Shown here: positions 27,995 through 36,626 of the stretch, one piece after another
Layout of the letters: every line of letters starts with the position of its first letter
How positions within the stretch are numbered: position 1 is the first letter of the stretch
Assembly: GCA_029782225.1 (NCBI GenBank)
Contig: JAKOVF010000147.1
Location: forward strand, 1-63,547
Length of the DNA stretch: 63,547 nucleotides
Origin: Chloroflexota bacterium
GTDB lineage: Bacteria; Chloroflexota; Anaerolineae; Anaerolineales; Villigracilaceae
Direction: 5' to 3'
Notes under the pieces: generated by a model
What the model saw: only the letters and a program-made list of their open reading frames with translations
Databases searched by the model: none
Told to the model about the DNA's origin: nothing
Made by a program: the position numbers and the translations under genes

Positions 27995-28570
27995 TCATGC
28001 ACTAATTGCGCCGATTGTCTCGAACTTGTGCAACAGGCCGCGCAGGCGGAAAGCAAAGATCATCTCCATGATCCCCACGGTGATGGCATAAATGCCGATG
28101 GCCCATACGAGAACCATTGCACTTGCAGCCGGAAACAGGAATAGCAAGATGCCGACGGTAACCATCAGCACGCCGTGCAGGATCATGAGCGATTCACCCT
28201 CGATGACATTCCGTAGTTCGATGGCGGCCATGATCTCAAAAACTCCTGTGAGGACCGCCCAGGCAGCGATGACATACAGCAGGATGTTTGCGGCTGTATT
28301 GGGCCAGATGAACGCCGACACTGCAATGACAATGCCCGTCAGTCCTTCCAACAGCAGGGCCCACCATTGTCTAAAGGCTCCATACGCCTCGATGCCGGTG
28401 GCCGCGGTAAACAGGCCGTCCAACAGGGCGAAAACAGCGAACAGTAGGACCAGGGCAACCTTCGTTGGTTCGGGCCAGATCAGCGCCACGATGCCAAAGA
28501 CGATGGCGAGCACCCCTCGCACCGCGAATTGCCACCAATTCCGAAACAGTTGAGCAAGCATAGTTAACAT
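27995..28570 (-). CDS. HdeD-family (DUF308) membrane protein, second copy
   Basis: A 191-residue, six-helix membrane protein. ATG 28570 is chosen, with GAGGAA upstream; the longer frame from 28675 overlaps the previous gene. The start MLTMLAQLFRNWWQFAVRGV and the WWALLLEGLTGI helix match the paralog at 19104-19661. It lies between a PRC/BON protein and a triple-BON protein, in the operon that begins with the glycosyltransferase at 31430. Confidence 0.88.
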   Translation of the reverse strand: MLTMLAQLFRNWWQFAVRGVLAIVFGIVALIWPEPTKVALVLLFAVFALLDGLFTAATGIEAYGAFRQWWALLLEGLTGIVIAVSAFIWPNTAANILLYVIAAWAVLTGVFEIMAAIELRNVIEGESLMILHGVLMVTVGILLFLFPAASAMVLVWAIGIYAITVGIMEMIFAFRLRGLLHKFETIGAISA

Positions 28571-28643
28571 AGGTTTTTCCTCGAATCTTTGATCCTTTCG
28601 GGATGTGATTTGTGATTTTACGAATGATGTGTTTGGAGGTTCT

Positions 28644-30149
28644 TCAGTCTTTTGAAGTCTTTTCCGTTGAGCCAAGTTTGCTCCTTGGCTCCTCCGAGCT
28701 TTGCGCGTCGAATGACACCTGCTCCCAGCGATAGGGATAGGGTGGTTGCCACTCGGCAGGCGGGTTTTTGAAGCCAGCGGGATCGAACGCCGGATACTTT
28801 GCAGCTTCAGTACCGTTGACCTCTAGCAGCACAGCACTGTCAGTCTCGTAGCGAACCGCGACGATCGGGATCACTACGCTGCGTTCCTGCTCGGGGTCCT
28901 CGTCGGGCAACCTATAATTGTCTTTGTGCTTAGGATCTGGAAAGTATCCACGAACTACGAAGGCAGTCACCCGACGATTGCGCGGATTAATGATGACTCT
29001 CTCCACGCGCCCCAACTGCATGTCAGCAGCACATGCTTGCTGACCAATGTGAGGCTGCCAGGTTTGACTCTCTTTGTTGTCGAGGACCACGTTCGGTGCC
29101 TGAAGATCATTCACCACGCCGCGCACCTGAGGGATACTGGCTGCAACTGCTTCGGCGGCGACTCGTACGGCCGAACTCCCAACCTGTCCATTCAACGTGA
29201 CGAATCCATTTTGGACGCCCACAGAAATACGTTCAGAGCGGGTAAGATCGTTTTTCCCAAGAGCCTGAGCCACATCGATCAGTAGATCCTGATCCACAAC
29301 CAGGTAATTTTCCAAACCCAGCACTCCGGAGACCGAATGGACCGCCTCTTCCGCATTTCTTTTATTCATGTGGGTGATCACATGGCCTCGCAGCCTGACA
29401 ACACCATGCTCAACAGATATGCCAATCTCCTTGTAATCCGTGTTACGCAGGATTTCGTTAGACCACAAAGCATGGTCCACCACTTCACCCAGTACCTCGT
29501 CTGTACAATAATCGGGCAGGCCTTCCAGATCACGCTCTTCGACAGCTAGGTGTACATTTTCCCGATCAACGCCCTGAATCCATGCGGCCGGTACAATCAG
29601 TTCCCTGCCAAATGGATGAGGATGACCGACATGCACAATGAGGCCTCTTATTTGCCCGATTGGGTCGAGCAGAATCAGAGATACATGCCCGGCATGTCTA
29701 TCCCCGCAGAAGACTTGCTGACCGGCCTGCAATAGAAGTCCAAAGTTTTTACCATCAGGGCCAGTGAGTTGATCGACGAACATGCCGTGTTCCCATGAGC
29801 CTGGCGACCACCTAACCTCAACCCCATGTTTCCCGCGGACCGCGAACAATGCATCATACGCTTGATAGCTTTGATCTTCCACGACCAGTTCGGCACCAGG
29901 CTGAAATCTGGGCAGCGCTTCTACCTGTTTCCGGCTGATTTTCAACCGTACTTCATTTTCTGAAGAATCTGCTATGGCCTTCTCTGGCACGATAACCGGA
30001 TGAGAAGGTACTAATTCATGTGGCCGGACGAGCAGGCCGATAACCCGCTCGCGTTGTGGATCTACCAGCAACTGTTGTAGATGACCATAGTCGCCCTCTG
30101 TCACCCTGACTATCGATCCGATTTTTACTTCCCATCTTGGTTCAACCAT
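28644..30149 (-). CDS. Five-domain PRC-barrel/BON protein
   Basis: About 501 residues from ATG 30149, with AGGAGG nine bases upstream; GTG 30155 is an alternative. Domain order appears to be PRC-barrel (about 8-75), PRC-barrel (about 130-200), BON (about 225-280), BON (about 285-345) and PRC-barrel (about 365-440). The tail holds WQPPYPY, the same motif as in the protein at 22655-23485. No signal peptide or membrane helix is seen. It follows the glycosyltransferase gene by about 18 bases. The combination suggests a scaffold at the membrane surface, but no function is established. Confidence 0.85.
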   Translation of the reverse strand: MVEPRWEVKIGSIVRVTEGDYGHLQQLLVDPQRERVIGLLVRPHELVPSHPVIVPEKAIADSSENEVRLKISRKQVEALPRFQPGAELVVEDQSYQAYDALFAVRGKHGVEVRWSPGSWEHGMFVDQLTGPDGKNFGLLLQAGQQVFCGDRHAGHVSLILLDPIGQIRGLIVHVGHPHPFGRELIVPAAWIQGVDRENVHLAVEERDLEGLPDYCTDEVLGEVVDHALWSNEILRNTDYKEIGISVEHGVVRLRGHVITHMNKRNAEEAVHSVSGVLGLENYLVVDQDLLIDVAQALGKNDLTRSERISVGVQNGFVTLNGQVGSSAVRVAAEAVAASIPQVRGVVNDLQAPNVVLDNKESQTWQPHIGQQACAADMQLGRVERVIINPRNRRVTAFVVRGYFPDPKHKDNYRLPDEDPEQERSVVIPIVAVRYETDSAVLLEVNGTEAAKYPAFDPAGFKNPPAEWQPPYPYRWEQVSFDAQSSEEPRSKLGSTEKTSKD

Positions 30150-30167
30150 CAGCACATACCTCCTGCT

Positions 30168-31430
30168 TTAGAAAGAAACTCGGCCTGATCGCGGCAATGG
30201 AGAGCTTTCGTCCATTACGCTTTTCGTCAGCATCCTGTTGCTATCAGCAGCATATTCTCCGTCGGACGAGCCATCTCGAGTCCAAAGTGGCATTTGCTTC
30301 TTTTCGCGAGTCGTGGCCAAGTCCCAGATCAATTCGGTGATATCGAACGCGGCCCGAGGGCGTCCCAATCGACGGGCATTTTCTGCCTGCTGTCGATAAT
30401 GGCGTCCATCCTGTTCCAACCAATGCGCCACAGCTTCGAGAGCTTCAATTGGATCGCTGGCAAGCACGCCTGCGTTGCCCGAGAGGACATGCGCCGCATT
30501 ACCAGTTTCCTGACCGGGGATGACATCCACCAGAATCAAGGGCAGGCCGCACGCCAGCGACTCGGAGACGGTCAACCCGCCGGCTTTCCCCAAAACGCAA
30601 TCGGCGGCCCTCATGAACCTCCCCATTTCAGAAACGAAATTATAGACATGGGTTTCCACATGCCATTCCGTCTCCTGGCAACGTAGATAGAAGTCCTCAT
30701 CTCCCCCCGCTGCAATGACCAGCTGCAACGGAAATCCGCAATGGTTCAAGACCCACAGTGCATCGTAAAGATGCTCCACGCGCTTGCTGCCAACCGCGAG
30801 CACGGTAAAGAGATCTTCCCGCCACCCCAGACTCCGCCGGATAGCGGCCTGGTCCCGGTTTCCTTTTGTTAGCTCAGGGCGCACCGGGATGCCGACGATC
30901 TTCACCTTTTCAGCTGACAGGCCAGCCTCGATTGCCAGATCATAGACAGTCTGGGTGGGCACCACGCAGAGATCTGCTTCTGCATGGAACCACAATCTGT
31001 TGACAGTCGCCAGATCGGTCACCACAGTGAGCACCGGAATGTGGGCTTTCTCAAGGGTGAATATCGCAGAGAGAATTTCCTGGTAGAAGGGATACGTGCA
31101 TACGATAACGTCGGGCTGCTTCTTGTGGAGGATGTCACGCAGGACGTTAAATAACATCAGCGTCAGACTATTCCTCATCAGACTGCTTACCACCTGAGTG
31201 TCACCGACTTCATATCCGAGCTTATACAGGTCGGGCGCCACTCGAACTATTTTGTTATAACCATTTTCTCCGTCGCGCAAGAAAGCCGGGGCGCGTGGAT
31301 CATCCATGGGGTTGACAATTTCCACGCTACAATCCTCCCTGTACGTTTCCTGCAGCGCTTCTGCAATGGCATTCGCCGCGCTGCGATGTCCATAGCCATA
31401 GTCGGCAGTCAAGATAAGGATTTGCTTCAT
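30168..31430 (-). CDS. MGDG synthase-like (GT28) diacylglycerol glycosyltransferase
   Basis: A 420-residue protein starting at ATG 31430, with GGAGAG upstream. The N-terminal MGDG_synth-like domain begins ILILTADYGYGHRSAANAIA; the GHRSAA motif contacts the lipid acceptor in this family. The C-terminal UDP-sugar domain contains LAVGSKR, CVLGKAGGLTVSESLACGLP and the nearby GQETGNA motif. Relatives add galactose or glucose to diacylglycerol to make glycolipids. The last 50 residues are polar and not conserved in the second copy. It is the first gene downstream of repeat-class promoter copy 5, with a leader of about 40 nt, and probably heads an operon running to 26733. Confidence 0.9.
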   Translation of the reverse strand: MKQILILTADYGYGHRSAANAIAEALQETYREDCSVEIVNPMDDPRAPAFLRDGENGYNKIVRVAPDLYKLGYEVGDTQVVSSLMRNSLTLMLFNVLRDILHKKQPDVIVCTYPFYQEILSAIFTLEKAHIPVLTVVTDLATVNRLWFHAEADLCVVPTQTVYDLAIEAGLSAEKVKIVGIPVRPELTKGNRDQAAIRRSLGWREDLFTVLAVGSKRVEHLYDALWVLNHCGFPLQLVIAAGGDEDFYLRCQETEWHVETHVYNFVSEMGRFMRAADCVLGKAGGLTVSESLACGLPLILVDVIPGQETGNAAHVLSGNAGVLASDPIEALEAVAHWLEQDGRHYRQQAENARRLGRPRAAFDITELIWDLATTREKKQMPLWTRDGSSDGEYAADSNRMLTKSVMDESSPLPRSGRVSF

Positions 31431-31475
31431 TCATTCTCTCCAAAAGGTACTTGTCTGTTCTCTGTAACCCTCCAA

Positions 31476-31532
31476 AGGATACCTGCCAGGGCGTAGCCTG
31501 TCATGAATCCAAAGTGCTATAAAAGTGCCATT
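31476..31532 (-). promoter_or_regulatory. Repeat-class promoter (copy 5), for the glycosyltransferase operon
   Basis: Minus-strand reading: GCACTTTTATA and GCACTTTGGAT, -35 ATGACA (31499-31504), 17-bp spacer, -10 TATCCT (31476-31481). The predicted start is about 40 bases before ATG 31430. Confidence 0.82.
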
Positions 31533-31621
31533 CGGGCTCCCAAACTGGCCGGGCAGGCGTATGATGGGCCTGGGCAAGCACAAGCATTGAAAGTGTATTC
31601 ATCTCTGGAGAGTATTCAAGC

Positions 31622-32173
31622 ATGAAGCCATCACACGACCACAACTACTTGCGAGGGCTGTTAATCATCCTGCTGGTAGGACTCGTCTCCCTGTTTCTGT
31701 TGAGACAGGATACCAGCGGATTGGTCAGTATCATTCAAAAATATCAGAACGTAGGTCTGGTCATCAGCCTGTCTTTATACACCTTATTAGGCGCGACATT
31801 TATCCCGTCCGAACCCCTGACCCTCTTGCTGATCAAACTCTATGGACCCTTAGTGGCTATGACGGTCGCCACAATCGGAAATACCTTCGCGGCGTTCGTG
31901 GAATTCTTTATCGGGGGAAACATCGGCGATCTGGCTGAATTCGAAAAACGGAAAGCCAGGCTTCCGTTCCACCTGGGTGAGATTCCCATTCAATCCCCCG
32001 TATTTTTGTTGCTGGCGCGTATGCTGCCTGGATTTGGTTCCAAATTCGTCAGTCTAGCCTGCGGGGTGTATAAGATCCCCCTTCCCACGTATGCATGGAC
32101 CACCTTCGTTTCCAACTTGATCGGGGCGGCTATGGTTGTCGTCGGTGCGATTGGCCTGTTGAAGTTGGTGTAG
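31622..32173 (+). CDS. DedA/VTT-domain (TVP38-like) membrane protein
   Basis: A 183-residue protein with about five hydrophobic segments. ATG 31622 lies about ten bases after GGAGAG. The VTT-like signature includes ATFIPSEPLTLLLIKLYGP and, later, ARMLPGFGSKFVSLACGVYK, with the conserved Arg and Gly-Phe. DedA/VTT proteins are implicated in lipid flipping and membrane homeostasis. It is the only plus-strand gene between 18.4 and 38.5 kb and stands between two glycolipid glycosyltransferase genes, which fits a membrane-lipid function. Confidence 0.85.
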   Translation: MKPSHDHNYLRGLLIILLVGLVSLFLLRQDTSGLVSIIQKYQNVGLVISLSLYTLLGATFIPSEPLTLLLIKLYGPLVAMTVATIGNTFAAFVEFFIGGNIGDLAEFEKRKARLPFHLGEIPIQSPVFLLLARMLPGFGSKFVSLACGVYKIPLPTYAWTTFVSNLIGAAMVVVGAIGLLKLV

Positions 32174-32233
32174 TGGCCACGGGCATTAACTTTCCCACAC
32201 AGCAGGTGCTGGCAGCGAGCCTTCCGCCATCGG

Positions 32234-32977
32234 TTACTTCAGGCGCTGGCTATCTCTTTCCGAAATTGATTTCCAGACTTCGCTGGCGATCTGGTAAGCG
32301 GCGTCGGGCTTTCCAAGCGACCTGGCGTTCCACGCAAATTGGGCTAAAGATTTTTGATCATCCTTTAACCATTCGGAAAGGGTCTCTCTCAATTCGGCAG
32401 GCGATTTTGCCATCACTCCAGCGGAGTGTTCGCACACATACTCCATATTTCCTGTCTCCTGGCCGGGAAGAGCTGACGTGAAGATGATCGGTAGTCCACA
32501 GGCTAAGGCTTCGCTGGTGATTAGTCCGCCAGCCTTGGTGATCAACAGATTCGCAGCGTGCATCATTTCAGGCAGGTTACGAACATAGTTGTAACAAAAG
32601 ACGGGGATGTTCCAGGGCGCGACCCGGGCAGCATGGAATAAAGCGTTATTTCCTCCTGCCACGATGACAAGCTGCAATGGAGCATCAAATGTATTGATCA
32701 CTTCCAACTGGCTGAAAAGATCCTTTACCCGTTTACTGCCTACAGCAAGAACGGTCAGCAATTCAGGATTCCAGCCAAGGCTTTGCCGCAACGTGGTCTT
32801 GTTCCGTTTTTCGTGCCCGATCCTGGGATCCACAGGCAACCCGGTGACAAGAACATTCTCCGCTGGGACATTAGCAAGAATTGCCTCCATCCGCGTCTCC
32901 TCGGATGGCACGAAGAACTTGTCCGGGCCCGGTTGGAACCATAGATGATGCACATCTGCCAGATCCGTGATCACCAC
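32234..32977 (-). CDS. MGDG synthase-like glycosyltransferase, C-terminal part (frameshifted)
   Basis: A 247-residue frame from GTG 32977 that carries the UDP-sugar binding half: LAVGSKRVKDLF, LLITKAGGLITSEALACGLP and the GQETGN motif. It lacks the N-terminal acceptor domain, which is encoded in the overlapping frame 32971-33387. The intact paralog at 30168-31430 shows the two halves belong to one protein. One extra T in the TTTTT run near 32988 would restore it. Whether the half protein is made is unknown. Confidence 0.7.
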   Translation of the reverse strand: MVITDLADVHHLWFQPGPDKFFVPSEETRMEAILANVPAENVLVTGLPVDPRIGHEKRNKTTLRQSLGWNPELLTVLAVGSKRVKDLFSQLEVINTFDAPLQLVIVAGGNNALFHAARVAPWNIPVFCYNYVRNLPEMMHAANLLITKAGGLITSEALACGLPIIFTSALPGQETGNMEYVCEHSAGVMAKSPAELRETLSEWLKDDQKSLAQFAWNARSLGKPDAAYQIASEVWKSISERDSQRLK

Positions 32978-33387
32978 AAAAATGGAATATCCATGTTGCT
33001 GCGCTTGAGTGCCGAGCGCACCGCGGCATTGTAGAGAAGATACGTGGAAATGACCGCATCCGGGCGATGGGTTTGGAGAATGTCCTGAAAAAGCGGGACC
33101 ATAAGTTGTGCGATAAACTCCTGCACCACCATGCTTGCGGGGTTCGAATCGCTAATCCGATAGGAAAGATTATGAGTGAGCGGGAAATTACGAACTGTCC
33201 GGTCGTAATCCACCTGGGGTTTGCGGATGATCTTAGGTGCCCTTGGATCATCCACCGGATTGATGATCTGGCATTCATAAGAAGGCCCAGAATTGTCCGG
33301 GATGGCGGATGCAATTGCAGTGGCTGCACTGCGATGACCAAACCCGGCATCAGCCGTCAGGATGAGAATCTTCTTTCTATACAGCAT
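32971..33387 (-). CDS. MGDG synthase-like glycosyltransferase, N-terminal part (frameshifted)
   Basis: A 138-residue frame from ATG 33387 with the acceptor-side domain: ILILTADAGFGHRSAATAIA and INPVDDPRAP, matching the intact paralog. It ends prematurely as DIPFLW right after a run of five T's. In the other frame the sequence continues as VVITDLADVHHLWF, as in the paralog. A single-base deletion is the simplest reading. Upstream are the acyltransferase-like relic and repeat-class promoter copy 6. Confidence 0.7.
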   Translation of the reverse strand: MLYRKKILILTADAGFGHRSAATAIASAIPDNSGPSYECQIINPVDDPRAPKIIRKPQVDYDRTVRNFPLTHNLSYRISDSNPASMVVQEFIAQLMVPLFQDILQTHRPDAVISTYLLYNAAVRSALKRSNMDIPFLW

Positions 33388-33420
33388 GATTCACCATTTC
33401 GTTTGTGTTGCAGGCAGGTC

Positions 33421-33676
33421 TCAGTACGGTGTTAGGAACGGGTACCCGTCTGGTACCTTGGTCCATCTAAGGAACCGCTTCCAGGAACGAAGGTGGAAAA
33501 GTTCCTGATAGAGCCTTCCATCTTTTTCCTGGGGAAATGATTGGTAGAAGCAGCGATTGATATCAAAACGCTCGACTGGGATTTTCGAACTGCAGTAGCA
33601 ATCCCCAGGTGGAAGAGGACCCACGTAATTACATCCAGAACAAATCTGTAAGAGGGTCGAGAACGAGGATTTGCAT
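33421..33676 (-). pseudogene. Relic of a glycosyl-4,4'-diaponeurosporenoate acyltransferase-like gene
   Basis: A strong ribosome binding site (GGGAAGGAGAC) precedes ATG 33676, but that frame stops after 15 codons (MQILVLDPLTDLFWM). Homologous-looking sense then continues in the next frame (VITWVLFHLGIATAVRK) and shifts again at an AAAA run into IPVERFDINRCFYQSF and LRSWKRFL. The pieces resemble the CrtO-type acyltransferase of carotenoid glycoside synthesis, with its NRxFY and WKxxLPDG blocks. At least two 1-base losses and a missing C-terminus make it non-functional as it stands. The family assignment rests on motif memory only. Confidence 0.45.
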
Positions 33677-33725
33677 GATTGTCTCCTTCCCAGGAATCGT
33701 TTGGAATGTTCTGACAAACGATCCA

Positions 33726-33783
33726 AGCATACCGAGCACGACTGAGAGCGTCATGAATCCAAAGTGCTATTAAAGTATCAATT
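33726..33783 (-). promoter_or_regulatory. Repeat-class promoter (copy 6)
   Basis: Minus-strand reading: ATACTTTAATA and GCACTTTGGAT, -35 ATGACG (33749-33754), 17-bp spacer, -10 TATGCT (33726-33731). It drives the acyltransferase-like relic and then possibly the split glycosyltransferase. It begins only 15 bases after the stop of the MalT-like gene. Confidence 0.8.
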
Positions 33784-33797
33784 CAGACCGGGGAGAG

Positions 33798-36626
33798 TTA
33801 TGGAATCAAGCCAAGTTGTCGGGCTCTCGAAACAGCATGGGTGCGCTTCTTTACTTCCAGCTTGGTGTAAATGTTGTAGGCATGGCGCTTGACCGTGTTC
33901 AACGCCAGATATAAGTCGGCGGAAATTTCCTGATTGGATTTTCCTTCGGCAATCAGAGCGAGCACTTCCATCTCGCGCGCCGAGAGGGAGACAGGCAAGC
34001 CATCCTCCAGGTGCGTGGTCCTTGGATTTGCTCGTTCTCCGACTGGTACCTGATTAACCGGTTGGCTGTGTCCCACGCCTTCAATCGCCTCCAGTAAGCT
34101 ATCCATAAAAGCCAGAGAAGGGAGATGGCTGCCAGCTTCTGCCTGCGCAGCACGACATTTCCGCAAGAGATCAGTCAACCTCCAGCCTTCATCCAGGTAG
34201 AACCGCTGGAAGCCTTCGGGCTCGCCCAGCGCCAGGGCGCGCAGCAGGGTTTTTGTCGCCCGTTCATTTCCAAGCGCAAACTGTGCCATCGCCTGTAGAA
34301 CCAGAATTTGAATTTGCGAGGCTCCGCGTTGAAACCTCTCGGCTTCCGGCAGAAGCGTTGCCATTAGCTCTGCAGCCTGCTTGATGTCGCGAGCCCGGCC
34401 GGTCTCTTGACCCCTGACCAGCAGAAACCTGGCCTGGGCGAGCAGCACATATTCAAAGATGTGATAAGGATAATTCGCTAAAGCGACCGGGGTGTTAAGA
34501 TCCGGAAATTCACCTTTTTTCCACCACTGTTCAGCCGTTGCGAGGTCCCCGCGCTGAACAGCCAGGCGGACTGCGAGTCCAGAAGCAAGTGCTTTGTCCC
34601 ACTGGCTGGCGTCCGAACGGAGAGCCATCCGCGCGATTTCCTCAACGATATCCTGCGCGCCTGAAATATCACCTTGTGCTTGTCGCAGGCGTGCCAGGGA
34701 AGTCATCCCTCCCAGGCTGCCGAAATACCACACGGACTGAATATTCCGAACGCCGCGCTCCAGGTGGTCGCGTGCTTCCTCCAGTGTATCTCGCTCAAAC
34801 AAAATCTCGCCGGACACAATATCGATAAACCCAAACAGCGGATGTGGCCTCCCGTCTGGACCGATGGCTAAATATTTCGCTTTTTGGACGGTCTCCCAGG
34901 CTTTGCTGAGCTGACCTTGAATCCATTGCATAATCGCGACTTCACAGGTGGCAATGATCAGCACGGTGAGATTATTTGCCTGGCGGGCGATCCGTGTTGT
35001 CGTGCGTGACAACTCGATCGTTTTCTGTGTGTCGCCAGAGAGGACGGAGGAAATGGTGTTTTCCAATGCAACAAGGCTGCGAAGATACACGTTCTCTTTC
35101 GGAAGATAGCTGGCTGCCTGGCGGGATGACTTGGCGACCTGTTCCAAATCACCGCTCCACATCGCCAGGTAGGATTCGCAGAGCGCTATTCCGCCGCGAA
35201 CTCCTGCCAAATTGGCATCAGGAGTCGGCGTTTCTCCGCTCTGTTTTTCAAGCGCTGCGACCGACTGCCGTACATCCTCCAGCCAGTAGCGAGCAAGATC
35301 CAGTTGGTGTGTCGCGATCAGCGCCCAGGCATAGTCTACGCTGAGCAATGGCCGTTTGTGGGTGATCTCCTCGGGCAGCCTGCCGATCCAGCGAGCGACC
35401 GCGGACACTTCGCCCTGGTTGACCAGTGTCGGAGCATTACGCTCGATCATGTCTGCCGCCCATTCCATATCCCGAGAGGCGAGCGCGTGCTGAAAAGCTT
35501 CGTTCAGGTTGCTATTTCCTTCCAGCCAGGTCGCTGCCCGCTTATGCAGAACCGGGATCTCCGCCGGGTTGACTTGCCTCTGAACCTCTCGCAAAAAATC
35601 GGCAAAGAGGGGATGGTAGCGGAACCATTCATGCTTCTCATCGAGAGCTGTAATGAACAAATTGGCATGTTCCAGCCGGTTCAACATGACCGCGCCATAT
35701 CCCAATTGAGCATCGGGCTTGACCACCGCCTCACACAGCGGACCACTGAGTGTTGCCAAGATGGAACTTCTCAACAGAAACTGGCGGATCTCGCCCGGCT
35801 GGTGGTCCAACACTTCTTCCGCCAAAAAATCTGACAGGTAATGCGACTTGCCTTCCAGATTTGCCAGCACTGTCTCAGGATTGGCCTGATCTTTGAGAGA
35901 GAGCGCTGCCATTTGCAGGGAAGTGATCCAGCCGTCCGTACGTTCTTCCAGCGCCCGGGTTGTCTCGGGTGGGAGTTCCCGCCCGGTCGCCTGCTGGAAA
36001 TACTGCACAACCTCTTCGCCGGTGAAGCGCAGATCGTCAATGCTCAGTTCGAACACGCGGCCCTTTGCGCGCAGGAAAGCCATATCCAACTCGGTAGGTT
36101 CGCTGCGACTGGCGATAATCAGGTGAAAGTTGGGTGGAGAGTGTTTCAGAAAAAAGTCCAGGCGTTCTACGATCACCGGATTTTCCAGAACATGGAAATC
36201 ATCGTACACCAGGACTATTTCCTTTGGGAGAGCCGCAAGCTCGTTGATCAACAGCGTCAATCCCATCTTCCATCCATCACCTTGTGGAGATTGAAGCAGA
36301 TCTAAGGCCAGAGCCTCTTCCCCGAATCCTGGTACGACGGTCTGCAGCGCGCCAATTGCATATCGGATGAAGCGGCCCGTATCGTTATCGTCGCTGTCGA
36401 TGCTCAGCCAGGCAACCGGTAGATTGGTTTGCCTTGTCCACTCGGTCAGGAGATTTGTTTTGCCAAAGCCAGCCGGCGCGTTGATCAACGTCAGCGGACA
36501 CTTCACCCCCTGATTGATTCGATCCGTCAGCCGCGGCCGGTGAATGAATTCTCCTGGCAGCCGGGGAACAGAGATCTTGGTCTTGAGCAGCGGCGGTCGT
36601 AGTTCGGTAACCGGATGGGAAAGCAT
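33798..36626 (-). CDS. MalT-like LuxR-family ATP-dependent transcriptional regulator
   Basis: A 942-residue regulator; ATG 36626 has AAGGA upstream. The N-terminal STAND-type NTPase has Walker A APAGFGKT (50-57) and a Walker B-like LVYDDFH. A long helical, TPR-like region spans about 350-860. The LuxR-type HTH is at about 881-942 (LSAREMEVLALIAEGKSNQE, then LALNTVKRHAYNIY). MalT-like proteins are activated by an inducer and ATP, then multimerise on promoter DNA. The inducer is unknown. Its 3' end abuts repeat-class promoter copy 6, and a decayed copy of this 3' end lies beside promoter copy 7. Confidence 0.93.
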   Translation of the reverse strand: MLSHPVTELRPPLLKTKISVPRLPGEFIHRPRLTDRINQGVKCPLTLINAPAGFGKTNLLTEWTRQTNLPVAWLSIDSDDNDTGRFIRYAIGALQTVVPGFGEEALALDLLQSPQGDGWKMGLTLLINELAALPKEIVLVYDDFHVLENPVIVERLDFFLKHSPPNFHLIIASRSEPTELDMAFLRAKGRVFELSIDDLRFTGEEVVQYFQQATGRELPPETTRALEERTDGWITSLQMAALSLKDQANPETVLANLEGKSHYLSDFLAEEVLDHQPGEIRQFLLRSSILATLSGPLCEAVVKPDAQLGYGAVMLNRLEHANLFITALDEKHEWFRYHPLFADFLREVQRQVNPAEIPVLHKRAATWLEGNSNLNEAFQHALASRDMEWAADMIERNAPTLVNQGEVSAVARWIGRLPEEITHKRPLLSVDYAWALIATHQLDLARYWLEDVRQSVAALEKQSGETPTPDANLAGVRGGIALCESYLAMWSGDLEQVAKSSRQAASYLPKENVYLRSLVALENTISSVLSGDTQKTIELSRTTTRIARQANNLTVLIIATCEVAIMQWIQGQLSKAWETVQKAKYLAIGPDGRPHPLFGFIDIVSGEILFERDTLEEARDHLERGVRNIQSVWYFGSLGGMTSLARLRQAQGDISGAQDIVEEIARMALRSDASQWDKALASGLAVRLAVQRGDLATAEQWWKKGEFPDLNTPVALANYPYHIFEYVLLAQARFLLVRGQETGRARDIKQAAELMATLLPEAERFQRGASQIQILVLQAMAQFALGNERATKTLLRALALGEPEGFQRFYLDEGWRLTDLLRKCRAAQAEAGSHLPSLAFMDSLLEAIEGVGHSQPVNQVPVGERANPRTTHLEDGLPVSLSAREMEVLALIAEGKSNQEISADLYLALNTVKRHAYNIYTKLEVKKRTHAVSRARQLGLIP

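Noticed and set aside
30270..30300. A partial match to the promoter motif (CCAAAGTGGCATT)
   Set aside because: It lies inside the glycosyltransferase gene and lacks the second repeat, the -35 and the -10 at the right spacing.
26733..33676. Poor assembly as the sole cause of all frameshifts
   Set aside because: Genes of 2.4 to 6.3 kb nearby are open throughout, and some relics also have true stops and missing ends. Still, the T-run cases at about 27018 and 32988 could be read errors.
33798..36626. The MalT-like protein as binder of the 11-bp repeats
   Set aside because: MalT sites are different short asymmetric boxes without fixed 11-bp phasing next to the -35; the OmpR-type regulator fits better, though this is not proven.
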